Origin: Desulfobacter sp.
GTDB taxonomy: Bacteria > Desulfobacterota > Desulfobacteria > Desulfobacterales > Desulfobacteraceae
Assembly: GCA_028768525.1 (NCBI GenBank)
Contig: CP054837.1
Span: 1,842,001-1,906,000, forward strand
Length of the DNA: 64,000 nucleotides
Reading direction: 5' to 3'
How positions within the stretch are numbered: position 1 is the first letter of the stretch; each line of letters begins with the position of its first letter. A program made the translations under genes and the position numbers. The notes under the pieces are model-generated. The model was not told the DNA's origin, did not search any database, and saw only the letters and a list, made by a program, of their open reading frames with translations. Below are positions 1-9,129 of this stretch, piece after piece.

Positions 1-3
1 CAT
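1..3 (-). other. Start codon of a gene running off the left edge
   Basis: Read on the minus strand, an ATG occupies the first three bases of the window and is preceded by GGAGA with a five-base spacer, a good ribosome binding site. The preceding radical SAM gene stops at 20, only about 17 bases upstream. The operon therefore very probably continues beyond the window with another gene whose body is not visible here. Confidence 0.55.
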
Positions 4-19
4 AATCGTCTCCATTATC

Positions 20-1519
20 CTAACGCCAGTGCGCAAGCAATTTTAGTGATTCATCCAGAAACCCGCTGAAATCCAGAAACATCTTTTCAGCCATGGAAAG
101 GCAGTGATTGTGAACAACTCGGCAATAGGCCCGTTTGCTTTCGTTCTTCGGCGGGGAGCCATAGACGGCAGATTTGAACCAAGCCAGGGACCGGAAGGCC
201 TCATGCGCCTTGCACACGGTATCGTATACCCCTTGGTCCGAATAGCAAGGCGGCAGTTTAAGCCCCTGTTTCAACGGAAGCCCAAACAAAACGCAATTTA
301 ACAGATCAAGGTACTGGGACAACTGAAAGCTCTCAGGAGAGGCCCCTATCCCCTGCCAAAGTCTATCCCCCAGAGGGGTCCCCCAATAGGGCATATAAGG
401 TCGCATCTGCACACGAAGATTCGGGTGTGCCCCATAAAACTCAGTTAAATTTCTGATACATCGGGAAAGTTTTTCACTATCAACAGGGTCCCCCAAAACA
501 GCATCAACGCCTACCAGTATGTTGCCTTCAAAACCTAAACCAAGGGTATGGCCATATTCGATGACATCACCTAAATGTGCCACATCATAAGGTTTACCAA
601 TTTTTTTTTGAATCACAGGATCCAGTGTTTCAAGACCGAAAAATACGGTTTCTATTCCAGCGCGGCGAACCATATTTACCGTGTCACAATCCATATCCGT
701 GACGCGCATACCCAATGTGTTGTATAAAGCCAAATAAGGGTGGGCAGCTATTTGGGCAAGAAAGCTTGTTTTCAGGTCGGTGAATTCCATGATATTGGCG
801 TCTAAGACATCAATTCGTGTGACCTGGTGGGTTGAATACAAAAATTCAAGATCCGCCCATATCATATCCAGGGGTTTTGCCGCAAGCCCGGATTTTCTCT
901 TGCAAAACGCTGTTTGATGGCAAAACAGGCACCCTGAAGAACATCCCAGAGACAGGTAATATCCAGTTCCCATACCACCCACTTCTTTTCTCAGGGTGCT
1001 TAATGGATTTAAAAGCCGGTGGTACGCACGGGAAAGCCTAAAATCTGCTCCGAAACCCATTGGATAGCAGGGTTCAACAATGCCCTCCACATCCTTTTTG
1101 AACCACCCGTCACTTTCCCAAGGGAAGCCTCTGACCACACAATGGAACAATTGGCTGTTTGCAAATATCTGGGGAACAAGTGTCTGATGCAACCCGCCGG
1201 TGATGATTCTGACCCTGGGATCCGCCTTGAGGAGCGCGATACACTCAAAAAATAACTTTTCGGTGCCGTTCGGCATGCAATGCCAATAATGCCAGAGAAA
1301 TACACTTACACTGGCATCAGGGCAAGAAAGGGCCGAATCAAGAGCCCTGGTAACATATTTAAGGTCTCCGGCATCCTGGACAAACACCACGGCCATATCT
1401 TCCATATCCATTCCGGTTTGGTCAGCAAGATAGCAACATGAATACAGGCCGAACTCCGGGGTGACGGGATAGTGCCTGAATTCTATGAAAACCATTTTTC
1501 CGGGGAAATTATCCATCAC
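20..1519 (-). CDS. Radical SAM protein with N-terminal B12-binding-like region
   Basis: Radical SAM enzyme of 499 residues. The 4Fe-4S-binding motif C-x3-C-x2-C is at C193, C197 and C200, followed by a barrel in which a segment typical of B12-type radical SAM proteins can be seen (FFGLET near 295). The first 150 residues look like a degenerate cobalamin-binding fold, but I see no DxHxxG cobalamin ligand motif, so cobalamin use is doubtful. It is the last complete gene of the minus-strand sugar operon, 12 bases after a second radical SAM gene. The substrate is unknown; a sugar or lipid-linked sugar modified by methylation or rearrangement would fit the setting, but that is inference. Confidence 0.8.
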   Translation of the reverse strand: MMDNFPGKMVFIEFRHYPVTPEFGLYSCCYLADQTGMDMEDMAVVFVQDAGDLKYVTRALDSALSCPDASVSVFLWHYWHCMPNGTEKLFFECIALLKADPRVRIITGGLHQTLVPQIFANSQLFHCVVRGFPWESDGWFKKDVEGIVEPCYPMGFGADFRLSRAYHRLLNPLSTLRKEVGGMGTGYYLSLGCSSGCLFCHQTAFCKRKSGLAAKPLDMIWADLEFLYSTHQVTRIDVLDANIMEFTDLKTSFLAQIAAHPYLALYNTLGMRVTDMDCDTVNMVRRAGIETVFFGLETLDPVIQKKIGKPYDVAHLGDVIEYGHTLGLGFEGNILVGVDAVLGDPVDSEKLSRCIRNLTEFYGAHPNLRVQMRPYMPYWGTPLGDRLWQGIGASPESFQLSQYLDLLNCVLFGLPLKQGLKLPPCYSDQGVYDTVCKAHEAFRSLAWFKSAVYGSPPKNESKRAYCRVVHNHCLSMAEKMFLDFSGFLDESLKLLAHWR

Positions 1520-1531
1520 AGACCTCTCCTT

Positions 1532-3112
1532 TCACCTTCTACGCTCCTTAAAATCTATGAACGGCTTTTTTATTTTCCAAATCAGAAACCAGAGTAGGAC
1601 TTTGACTCCCATACGCAATACATCAAGCTTTTTTCCCGGCTCACTTACACAAGAAAAGGCATTCCAAAATTCCCTGAGAACAAAAAAATAGGTCCGTGTG
1701 ATAAACCGCCATCTCAGGTGGCGTACCCTTTTATTTCCGTGTATAAAATCCTGGAGGGCCCACGAGAACCTTATAATTTTATAGATCTGTTTCTCGGTGA
1801 GATGTTCGATATAGGGAGGCATGGTTTTCAAGACAGGGCTTTCAACATAACAGAGGTCCACCTTGAAATCATCATCAAACCAATCGAACGCCTCGGACAA
1901 CACGCCCCTTTGATGTGCCATATTCTCAAGCTCGGTTTTAGGCATTATAAAAAGCGGAGACAGACCGCTGAACCCCTTATGGTATGCCAATTGCTCTATT
2001 ACCCGTAATGTCTCCCATGCTTCTTTGAGCGTCTCGCCGGGAAAGGATATGAGGGTGAAATATCCATAAGCAATCCCCAGACGGTTACATTTTTTGGCGA
2101 ATGAGGTGACTTGCGCAAGTGATGTTTTCCGCCGCATCAGTTTCATGATTTTTGGCGATCCGGTCTCAATTGCAAAATGTATTGAAATACAACCGGCACG
2201 CCGCATTAAAGAGAGTAGATCCAAGTCAATATCCGGCCTGGTTTCACAATACCACTCGATATCTATATCGCGGTCAATCAACTCCTGGCATAACTTGCGG
2301 ACAAATGCGGGCCTGGATCCGAATGAGGGATCTGTGAATAAAAAGTACTTTGTATGATATTTTTCTTTGAGTTCAATAATGCGTTCCATTAAGAACTCAA
2401 GGCTCATCCCCCTGAAAACCTCACTCTGGTTCATGCAGTAGACACATCTATTTACGCACCCTTTGCTCACTAAAAGGGGGAAAGCCCTTATATCGTCACG
2501 CCATTCAAGGTTCGGCATGGGTTGTAGGATATCATACCCCGGCTTTCGGACCAGATCCAGTTCAACGTAAAATCGTTCGAAATGCATCTCTACAGGACGC
2601 TTTTCATTCAGGCAAATTTGCTCCTGGTCTCGAAAGGAAAGACCTTTAATGCCATGATAGGGCTGGTTTACATCCATGGCCCGGACCAATTCGGCCATGG
2701 TGTATTCTCCGTCACCGCTAATGACAAAATCAACTTCCGGCACCCGGGCAAGTGTCTCCTCGGGGAAAAAACCGAAAAACACCCCCCCGACAACAATCTT
2801 TGACCCGGGAGAAACCTGTCTCAGCTTTTTGATAAGATCAATGGCCATAAACCGGTTGGCGGCCAAACAGGTAACACCTATCAAATCATATGAACTAGAC
2901 TGGAGTTCCTCAACCAGCAAGGACTCATCCTCCATGACAAGGTCAAAATAGTCAATTTCACATAGTTTTATCCGCTTCAGGTAATTCACAATATAGACAA
3001 TGCTGAACGGGAAAAAGGCCATATTCTTTTCAGGCCTTTGGCCCGGAAACGCCTGGGGATTTATTAATAACACCCTTTGACTGGTTTCAAAATTGTAAGA
3101 CAACATATTCAT
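1532..3112 (-). CDS. B12-binding-fold radical SAM protein
   Basis: 526-residue protein with an N-terminal Rossmann-like B12-binding fold (about 12-150) and a radical SAM core whose cluster cysteines are C219, C223 and C226, followed by an Elp3/MiaB-like barrel. The canonical DxHxxG cobalamin ligand is not evident. Its ATG overlaps the TGA of the upstream gene (ATGA), which fixes the start and implies translational coupling. Members of this superfamily methylate or rearrange unactivated carbons in antibiotic, hopanoid and sugar pathways. Here the neighbours are sugar nucleotide genes, so a sugar-modifying role is inferred; the exact reaction cannot be read from sequence. Confidence 0.82.
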   Translation of the reverse strand: MNMLSYNFETSQRVLLINPQAFPGQRPEKNMAFFPFSIVYIVNYLKRIKLCEIDYFDLVMEDESLLVEELQSSSYDLIGVTCLAANRFMAIDLIKKLRQVSPGSKIVVGGVFFGFFPEETLARVPEVDFVISGDGEYTMAELVRAMDVNQPYHGIKGLSFRDQEQICLNEKRPVEMHFERFYVELDLVRKPGYDILQPMPNLEWRDDIRAFPLLVSKGCVNRCVYCMNQSEVFRGMSLEFLMERIIELKEKYHTKYFLFTDPSFGSRPAFVRKLCQELIDRDIDIEWYCETRPDIDLDLLSLMRRAGCISIHFAIETGSPKIMKLMRRKTSLAQVTSFAKKCNRLGIAYGYFTLISFPGETLKEAWETLRVIEQLAYHKGFSGLSPLFIMPKTELENMAHQRGVLSEAFDWFDDDFKVDLCYVESPVLKTMPPYIEHLTEKQIYKIIRFSWALQDFIHGNKRVRHLRWRFITRTYFFVLREFWNAFSCVSEPGKKLDVLRMGVKVLLWFLIWKIKKPFIDFKERRR

Positions 3113-4023
3113 TTGAATGTCACTTTATAAATTTCTTTGCCGTGAAAAGCACTCAGCCAAAATCGGCCCGGCTCTACCGCCTCTGTGTAGGCAAGTGAAA
3201 AATAAGCATCCCCCCGAATGTCTTTACGGTTAGACAAATTGTAAAATCTGCATTCAGAGCAATCCTCTGGGAACCATGCGACCCCGCCATAAAGGGTAAC
3301 GAAAACACCAAAATCCCCGGCCATGATTTCCACAGGATAACCGCACAAAGGAATATGCCTCACCGGTATGAGCCGTTCCGTATCGTGGCTGAATTGAAAA
3401 ATGATCAAGTGGGGACTCGGCTGAAACCCTATTACATAAAATCGCCCAGAATAATATCTGATGGCTCCTAGAGCCTGACCTTTGTACATGATCTCACCCG
3501 TTACCTCACACTGGTCGGTCATGCGAGTAAGACGTATAATATAACTTAATGGACCATGAATAGCTGTTACAAAAATATCGTCTCGCGCATTACATATTCC
3601 CCTTGGACTCAATCCGTCCATGTGCTCCCCAAGGACCCGGACCTGGGTGTATTTCACCCTCGAATCCGCTGGTGAAAAAACAGCCACCTCTGGTAAAAGG
3701 TCTGGGAAAAGGAGTTCATTTCCATTGTTGCAGCCGCCAAACGCCCAAAATCCTTTTTTAAATGTCAATAAAGGCTCCCCTGCGCCCTGAACTCCGTGGA
3801 GGAAACAGGTTTCACCTCTAAATGTTATATATTGCAATTGAGCTTCATTACTTAGCAGGCTCATTACGAATTGATTGGCTGAAATATTGAACCGTTCTTC
3901 AATCTCCATATGCCCCTTCTCGGGTACAGAAATCTGCCTTTGATTCAAATTGGCGACCCCCCCTCTGAGCAAGGGGGAGGTGTTGGTTCCGACCTGGGGA
4001 ATCAAACATTCCAATAACGGCAT
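3109..4023 (-). CDS. Unrecognised protein, possibly beta-propeller-like
   Basis: I do not recognise the family. The ~304-residue product is rich in short beta-strand-like stretches ending in aromatic or glycine turns (FWAFGG, FYVIGF, FGVFVTLYGG), suggesting a propeller or repeat of strands; it has no signal peptide or membrane segment. The start is uncertain: ATG at 4023 lies two bases after the upstream stop, a GTG at 4032 would overlap it, and an ATG at 3909 has a better ribosome binding site (AAGGGG). The stretch between 3909 and 4023 contains an imperfect C/G-rich inverted repeat and may be non-coding. It sits inside the sugar operon directly after another unrecognised gene. Confidence 0.6.
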   Translation of the reverse strand: MPLLECLIPQVGTNTSPLLRGGVANLNQRQISVPEKGHMEIEERFNISANQFVMSLLSNEAQLQYITFRGETCFLHGVQGAGEPLLTFKKGFWAFGGCNNGNELLFPDLLPEVAVFSPADSRVKYTQVRVLGEHMDGLSPRGICNARDDIFVTAIHGPLSYIIRLTRMTDQCEVTGEIMYKGQALGAIRYYSGRFYVIGFQPSPHLIIFQFSHDTERLIPVRHIPLCGYPVEIMAGDFGVFVTLYGGVAWFPEDCSECRFYNLSNRKDIRGDAYFSLAYTEAVEPGRFWLSAFHGKEIYKVTFK

Positions 4024-4025
4024 AG

Positions 4026-5324
4026 TTAACACTCAACCATATAGGCGTTATCGAAATCAGAAGTGCTCAATCCTGCTATCTTCCTGTAGAGGACCAATGT
4101 TTCGCGATCAATGATCTTTACTTTAGCCTTGCCAGCTATGCCTGCTCTTACCTTTCCCTGAACAATTTGCTTTTCAATATCAAGAAGCACGGAGGGGAAA
4201 CCAATACTTATGGCACCGTCCACCGCATAGCATTGGGGCATATTTTGCCGCCCATAAATTTCAAGTCCGGTTTCAAGGTTGAGCATCCGTCCTGTCGCCG
4301 TCTGTTTCCAACTGCAATTAGGGCCATTAAAAGGCAGTTCAAATCCACAGTTTTCACCGTTGGGGTTCATAAACTTCCCCATGATACAGAAGACCCCGCT
4401 GCACTCAGGAATAACCGGCAAGTAAATCTGGCGGGAATCATAAAAAACATTGTCCACCGATTTCTCTCCGTCTTCCCAGGACAGAATGACAACATCCCAA
4501 TCATCCATTTCCATGGCGTCTTTTATGCGTAAATAAAAGCCTCCGTCTTGTTCTGAGATCACTAGGGGAGGATCATTGGGAAGAAAAGCCCCCCCAACAG
4601 GTTTCCCTTCGCCAATCCAGTCGATTTTGTTTGGGGGGACATGAAAAACGCATCGACCGGCAGTGTCAAAAACAGCAGCAATGCTGTTCTCGGGAACCTC
4701 CTGCATTGAGGCAAAAGATAAAGGCCGTGAATCACCCAACCTGGTTCCATCCCACACCCTTTGACTTGCATATGTTACATCGTTTCCCGGTACAGGCTGG
4801 ACACATGGCCGGGTCACATATTTTTTGGTCTCAAGGCATGTCCTTTTTTCAAAAAGATGTATATAAGAAATGTGAGATTGGGATATATATTGCTTCATCT
4901 GGGCAGGATGATCAAATGGTTCACTGACAGAAACGCATATTTTCTCCGGAGTCTTTACCCATTGTTTATAAATTTCACCGGCATGTTCTTCAACAATACC
5001 CGGCATTCTAAATTCTTTAATAAGCAACGGCCCATTTATGCCGAATTTCTTTAATTGGTCAATTGCATGTGAGGTTCCACGGGGTAAAAATTCAATGTTG
5101 TTCTGACCGACAGATTCCTCAATATACATAACGGGGCAATGGCCCTTCAATCTCTCAAAGACTATAGAATTATCTGTTACAAGACAAAGCCGCCCTACCC
5201 AACTCCAATTTTTCAGCTCTTCAATCTCCCTCTTCAGTATATCCATACCATCGGAAGATAACCAAAACGTTTCCTCATCCCCCAAACACACAGGAACAAG
5301 CGTTGTTATTTTTTTCTCACCCAT
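4026..5324 (-). CDS. Unrecognised protein with nucleotidyltransferase-like N-terminus
   Basis: The 432-residue product is not a family I can name. Its first ~150 residues have the strand-helix rhythm of the cytidylyltransferase encoded just upstream, but the nucleotide-binding ARGGSKG signature is absent, so if related it has lost the canonical catalytic loop. The C-terminal ~230 residues look beta-rich. ATG at 5324 overlaps the upstream TGA by eight bases (ATG-NN-TGA arrangement), the same junction seen at other genes of this operon. It probably acts with the CMP-sugar synthetase or on its product; this rests on position only. Confidence 0.65.
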   Translation of the reverse strand: MGEKKITTLVPVCLGDEETFWLSSDGMDILKREIEELKNWSWVGRLCLVTDNSIVFERLKGHCPVMYIEESVGQNNIEFLPRGTSHAIDQLKKFGINGPLLIKEFRMPGIVEEHAGEIYKQWVKTPEKICVSVSEPFDHPAQMKQYISQSHISYIHLFEKRTCLETKKYVTRPCVQPVPGNDVTYASQRVWDGTRLGDSRPLSFASMQEVPENSIAAVFDTAGRCVFHVPPNKIDWIGEGKPVGGAFLPNDPPLVISEQDGGFYLRIKDAMEMDDWDVVILSWEDGEKSVDNVFYDSRQIYLPVIPECSGVFCIMGKFMNPNGENCGFELPFNGPNCSWKQTATGRMLNLETGLEIYGRQNMPQCYAVDGAISIGFPSVLLDIEKQIVQGKVRAGIAGKAKVKIIDRETLVLYRKIAGLSTSDFDNAYMVEC

Positions 5325-6000
5325 AATAATCAACAAACCCTGCGTTCAAAACCGCTTCTGCATATTTAAGATCTTCCGGTTCATCTATATCAACCAGAGA
5401 TGCCAAATCAGAAACAGGATATACATAGGTACCTCTGTTTAAATGGTGCCTTCTCGTGGCGGTTATCAGTCCGTAGGGACGGTAATGCACCTGGGGCGCC
5501 CCAGGTAAAGACAGGGGATAGATATATCCCTGTCGATTCAATCCCACGAATTTACCAGGCGGGGTATTTATTTTGCGCACTGTGGTAAACGTATCACACT
5601 TATGATCCAGCAAAGCAGAAACGGCGGCCTTAAACATATGCCGGGTCCGAAAAGGATGGGTCGGATAAAGGACCATAGTAACTGCAACATTTTCCCCCGC
5701 TTTAATTAAACGACTCTGGGCGTGACAGACCGCCTCGCCGGCGCTACTGTCATCCCTGGCCATTTCCACCGGTCGAAAGAAAGGGACTTCTCCCCCCCAT
5801 TCCCTTGCCACCTCGGCAATTTCTTCATCTTCAGTAGAAACAATAATTCGGTCCACAACACGACTCATTTTTGCCGCCTCAATGGTCCAAGCGATCAATG
5901 GCTTCCCGCCCAGTATCTGAATGTTTTTTCTATGAATTCCCTTGGAACCGCCCCTGGCCGGGATAATGGCAATTATTTTCCCTTTGTTTCTTTCAGGCAT
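5317..6000 (-). CDS. neuA: CMP-nonulosonate (acylneuraminate) cytidylyltransferase
   Basis: Transfers CMP from CTP to a sialic-acid-like nine-carbon sugar. The N-terminal signature PARGGSKGI with a following RKN is the CTP-binding loop of the NeuA/LegF/PseF family, and the 227-residue length fits single-domain members. The start is ATG at 6000, overlapping the asnB-like stop by eight bases; an upstream in-frame ATG at 6033 would intrude further into asnB and adds residues atypical of the family. It is a second copy beside the gene at 22,601-23,296. Together with a NeuB-type synthase and a DegT aminotransferase in the same operon it defines a second nonulosonate route. Exact sugar unknown. Confidence 0.88.
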   Translation of the reverse strand: MPERNKGKIIAIIPARGGSKGIHRKNIQILGGKPLIAWTIEAAKMSRVVDRIIVSTEDEEIAEVAREWGGEVPFFRPVEMARDDSSAGEAVCHAQSRLIKAGENVAVTMVLYPTHPFRTRHMFKAAVSALLDHKCDTFTTVRKINTPPGKFVGLNRQGYIYPLSLPGAPQVHYRPYGLITATRRHHLNRGTYVYPVSDLASLVDIDEPEDLKYAEAVLNAGFVDYYG

Positions 6001-7909
6001 CCAGATTCCCCACAGGTTCAAAAGACGTATCAATGAAAGTTCTTAAAAAACCTTCAACATTCAACAATGACCAGATAAGCAAACGCCTGTTGACCTTTCC
6101 GTTGAGATGCTCCGTCACCAGGTCCTGAACTGTTTTCCGGTCCAGAAATTCATAGATGGCCGCCCGGCTGTTGAATACAACTGCCTTCACATAATCCATG
6201 CTTTCGCCCTTGAACCAGCTGGCATCCGGTGCTGAAAAGCCCTGTTTGATGTTCCTGGTGATCCGTTCCGGTAAGAATTCTGAAGCCGCCTCCCTTAGGA
6301 TCAGTTTCCCGTCCCGTGTTTTATTGAAATATTTTTTTGTCTTGTTGCCGGGTTCATTTTCATTGAGCCGGATGACTTCGGAAAGGTTTCCCAGTTTCAT
6401 CCCCACCGGGATCTGCATGGCGAAATCCACCAGGTCATTGTCCAAAAAGGGCACCCGGGTTTCCAGTCCATGGGCCATACTCATCTTGTCTTCAATGACC
6501 AGAAGGCCGTGGAGAAATGTTTTTGCTTCAAAATATAGGGAGTAATTAATATAGTCTTCAGGGGACTTGGGCGGCTTGTCGCATCCGTTAAACACATCAT
6601 GGAAGATATCCCGGGTCCAGACATGGGAGACATCTTTCCAAACGGGTTGAAATACTTTATGGATAGACCTGTTTGGGATTAATCGCTGCCAGTACCGGTA
6701 ATATTTATCAACATAGCTTTCAAAATCGCCGTTTCTGGCTGCCCGGTAGTATCGCCATGGATATCCTGCAAAGAGCTCATCGGCACCGGTGCCGGCCAAA
6801 ACCACCTTGACAAATTTGCCGGCCAGCCGGGCCACATAATAATTGGGATAACACTGACCGACCCTCGGTTCTTCTACATGGCAAACCAGTTCCGGCATAA
6901 TCCGCTCCATGTCCCCGGCCTTGAGCACCATCTCATAGTGCTCGGTACCGAAACGATAGGACATGTACTCGGCAAGTTGCCTTTCGTCAAATGCCAACTC
7001 CATGCCCGAGGCCGAATTCAGGTCGAATCCGCAGGTAAACGATTTGATATAGGGTAGTTCCCGTGCAGCAATGGCAGTGATTGAGCCCGAATCCATGCCG
7101 CCGCTCAGGTATGCCCCCAGTTCAGTATCACTTCTAAGCTGACGTTTAACCGCCTGGGAAAGCAGATGGTTGAGGTGCTCGACATATTGGTTTTTTGAAA
7201 GCGGCTTTTCCGGCTCCCGGAAATGATAGTCCCAAAAGCGGAGGAATTGCAACGGCCCTCCCGGTGAAGCCTCCCTGCCCACCAGACAGCAACTCCCCGG
7301 AGGAAACATATGGATGCCCCGCATCAGGGTCCGGTCGGTAAAGATATTCTGGAACGTAAAATACTCCACCAGGGCCTCAAGGTCCACCTTCCGTTGAAAC
7401 CCCGGATATTGTAATATGGCTTTCTGCTCCGATGCAAAGAGCAATTTCCCCTTGAAAAAAGTGTAGTACAAGGGCTTTATCCCATAACGGTCCCTGGCCA
7501 GAAAAAGGGTTTTGTCTACTGCATCCCAGATGGCCAGGGCGAACATCCCGTTGAAACGTCCCACACAATCCTGACCCCATTGGGCATAGGCCTGCAGGAG
7601 AACTTCGGTGTCTGTCTGAGACCTGAATGTACGTCCCAGGGTTTCCAGTTCCCTGCGAAGTTCAAGATAGTTATACACCTCTCCATTATAAGCAATGGTG
7701 TACCGCCCATTGGAATCGGACATGGGCTGGGCGCCTGCCGGGCTCAGGTCAATCACCGCAAGGCGCCTGTGGCCCAGGCCCAGGCCGCCGTCAGTAAAAA
7801 TCCCCTGTCCGTCCGGCCCCCTGTGGGCAAGGGTCCGGGTCATTCGGGTCAGGATGACCTCATCGGCGACACCCTGGGTTAGATCCAATATGCCTGCAAT
7901 ACCGCACAT
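5993..7909 (-). CDS. asnB: Asparagine synthase (glutamine-hydrolysing)-type amidotransferase
   Basis: 638 residues with the class II glutaminase domain first (nucleophile Cys2 after Met removal, motif MCGIAGI, then RGPDG) and the ATP-pyrophosphatase domain after it (SGGMDS at 269-274). Family members amidate carboxylates using glutamine nitrogen and ATP. In sugar clusters AsnB-like proteins often amidate uronic or nonulosonic acid carboxyls rather than aspartate, and this one sits between an aminotransferase and a CMP-sugar synthetase. It may therefore be a sugar amidotransferase; true asparagine synthesis is the alternative. Both active sites look intact. Confidence 0.85.
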   Translation of the reverse strand: MCGIAGILDLTQGVADEVILTRMTRTLAHRGPDGQGIFTDGGLGLGHRRLAVIDLSPAGAQPMSDSNGRYTIAYNGEVYNYLELRRELETLGRTFRSQTDTEVLLQAYAQWGQDCVGRFNGMFALAIWDAVDKTLFLARDRYGIKPLYYTFFKGKLLFASEQKAILQYPGFQRKVDLEALVEYFTFQNIFTDRTLMRGIHMFPPGSCCLVGREASPGGPLQFLRFWDYHFREPEKPLSKNQYVEHLNHLLSQAVKRQLRSDTELGAYLSGGMDSGSITAIAARELPYIKSFTCGFDLNSASGMELAFDERQLAEYMSYRFGTEHYEMVLKAGDMERIMPELVCHVEEPRVGQCYPNYYVARLAGKFVKVVLAGTGADELFAGYPWRYYRAARNGDFESYVDKYYRYWQRLIPNRSIHKVFQPVWKDVSHVWTRDIFHDVFNGCDKPPKSPEDYINYSLYFEAKTFLHGLLVIEDKMSMAHGLETRVPFLDNDLVDFAMQIPVGMKLGNLSEVIRLNENEPGNKTKKYFNKTRDGKLILREAASEFLPERITRNIKQGFSAPDASWFKGESMDYVKAVVFNSRAAIYEFLDRKTVQDLVTEHLNGKVNRRLLIWSLLNVEGFLRTFIDTSFEPVGNLDA

Positions 7910-7956
7910 TCTAATGCAATTAAAATTCCCTCATCAATTCAGCGAACCGGAACATG

Positions 7957-9129
7957 CTACCACCTAAACGCTTTGATCTTATGGACAATATACTCCTGCT
8001 CCGCCGATGACATCTGGGGAAACAAGGGCAGGCTGATTGTGGCGTTGTGGGACTCCCATGCACCGGGAAACTGCTCCGGCCTGAGGTTGTATTTCCTCTT
8101 ATAATACGCCAGCACATGGACGGCATGGGTGCCCGGGCGGGCGGCAATGCCGTTTTCTCCCAAAAAGGCCATGAGGCGATTCCGGATCTCTCCCGACTTC
8201 CGAGAATTGCACCCGGCTTTCACCCGGCAGACATAGGACTGATAGGTGTGGAATGCATTTGGGGGGCAATGGGGAGGTGCCAGCCAGGAGACGTCGCCAA
8301 GCATCTCATTGTACCTTAGTGCCAATGCCCTCCGGGATTCTATTATCATATCCAATTTTTTTAACTGGGCATTCCCCAGGGCACCCTGAAGGTCTGTCAT
8401 CCGATAATTATATCCCGGCTGATCAAAATCAGGCAGCCCGCTGGTGCCGTCCGAATGCCGCTCGAAATCACTGGTCCGGGCACCATGGTCCCTGAGCCTG
8501 CAAAGCCCGGCGGCAAGGTTCCGGTCGTGGGTGACGACCATCCCGCCCTCACCGGTGGTAATCACCTTCCTGGGGTGAAAGCTGAAACAGGCCGGGGCGC
8601 CGAATTCTCCAGGCCCAAGCCCCCCGGTCTTTGCCCCCAGGGCACAGGCAGCATCCTCAATTACCTTCAGCCCCAGATCACCGGCAATATCCGAAATGGA
8701 TGGCATATCAGCGCACAGGCCGAAAAGGTGGACCGGGATAACGGCGTTGGGGCTGGCGGGATTGCCCTTTTCCCATGAACCCAGGGCCTTTTCCAGTTCT
8801 TTCGGCCCCATATTAAAGGTGATGGGGTCAATGTCCGCAAACACAGGTATCGCCCCGGCATGGGTTACGGCATTGGCCGTGGCAATATAGGTGAACGAAG
8901 GCACCACCACCCTGTCCCCCGGCCCGATGCCCAAGGCTGTCAGAGCGAGGTGAAGGGCCGCTGTGCACGAACTGACCGCCACGCCATAGGGGGCCCGGCA
9001 GAGGCGGGCAACGGCCGTTTCAAACCCCTTCACTTCAGGCCCCTGGACCAGCCACCCCGTTTTTAATGGCGCTTGGATCGCAGCCATCTCAATCTCATCC
9101 ATAAATGGACGGGTAATGGGGATTTTCAT
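7957..9129 (-). CDS. DegT/DnrJ/EryC1 family sugar aminotransferase
   Basis: PLP-dependent aminotransferase of 390 residues that converts a keto-sugar nucleotide to an amino sugar. The PLP lysine is in SFHPRK, followed by the GEGGM motif typical of the DegT family. The ATG at 9129 forms an ATGA overlap with the radical SAM gene; the upstream in-frame ATG at 9189 would lie deep inside that gene. Family resemblance is to the PseC/ArnB/PglE type. With the SDR dehydratase of the same operon it would provide the dehydration-amination pair that starts pseudaminic or legionaminic type pathways. Substrate not determinable. Confidence 0.87.
   Translation of the reverse strand: MKIPITRPFMDEIEMAAIQAPLKTGWLVQGPEVKGFETAVARLCRAPYGVAVSSCTAALHLALTALGIGPGDRVVVPSFTYIATANAVTHAGAIPVFADIDPITFNMGPKELEKALGSWEKGNPASPNAVIPVHLFGLCADMPSISDIAGDLGLKVIEDAACALGAKTGGLGPGEFGAPACFSFHPRKVITTGEGGMVVTHDRNLAAGLCRLRDHGARTSDFERHSDGTSGLPDFDQPGYNYRMTDLQGALGNAQLKKLDMIIESRRALALRYNEMLGDVSWLAPPHCPPNAFHTYQSYVCRVKAGCNSRKSGEIRNRLMAFLGENGIAARPGTHAVHVLAYYKRKYNLRPEQFPGAWESHNATISLPLFPQMSSAEQEYIVHKIKAFRW

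Noticed and set aside
3909..4023. C/G-rich imperfect inverted repeat giving a SPLLRGG translation
   Set aside because: It resembles a small dispersed repeat, but only one copy is present here, so it is noted only as a doubt on the gene start.
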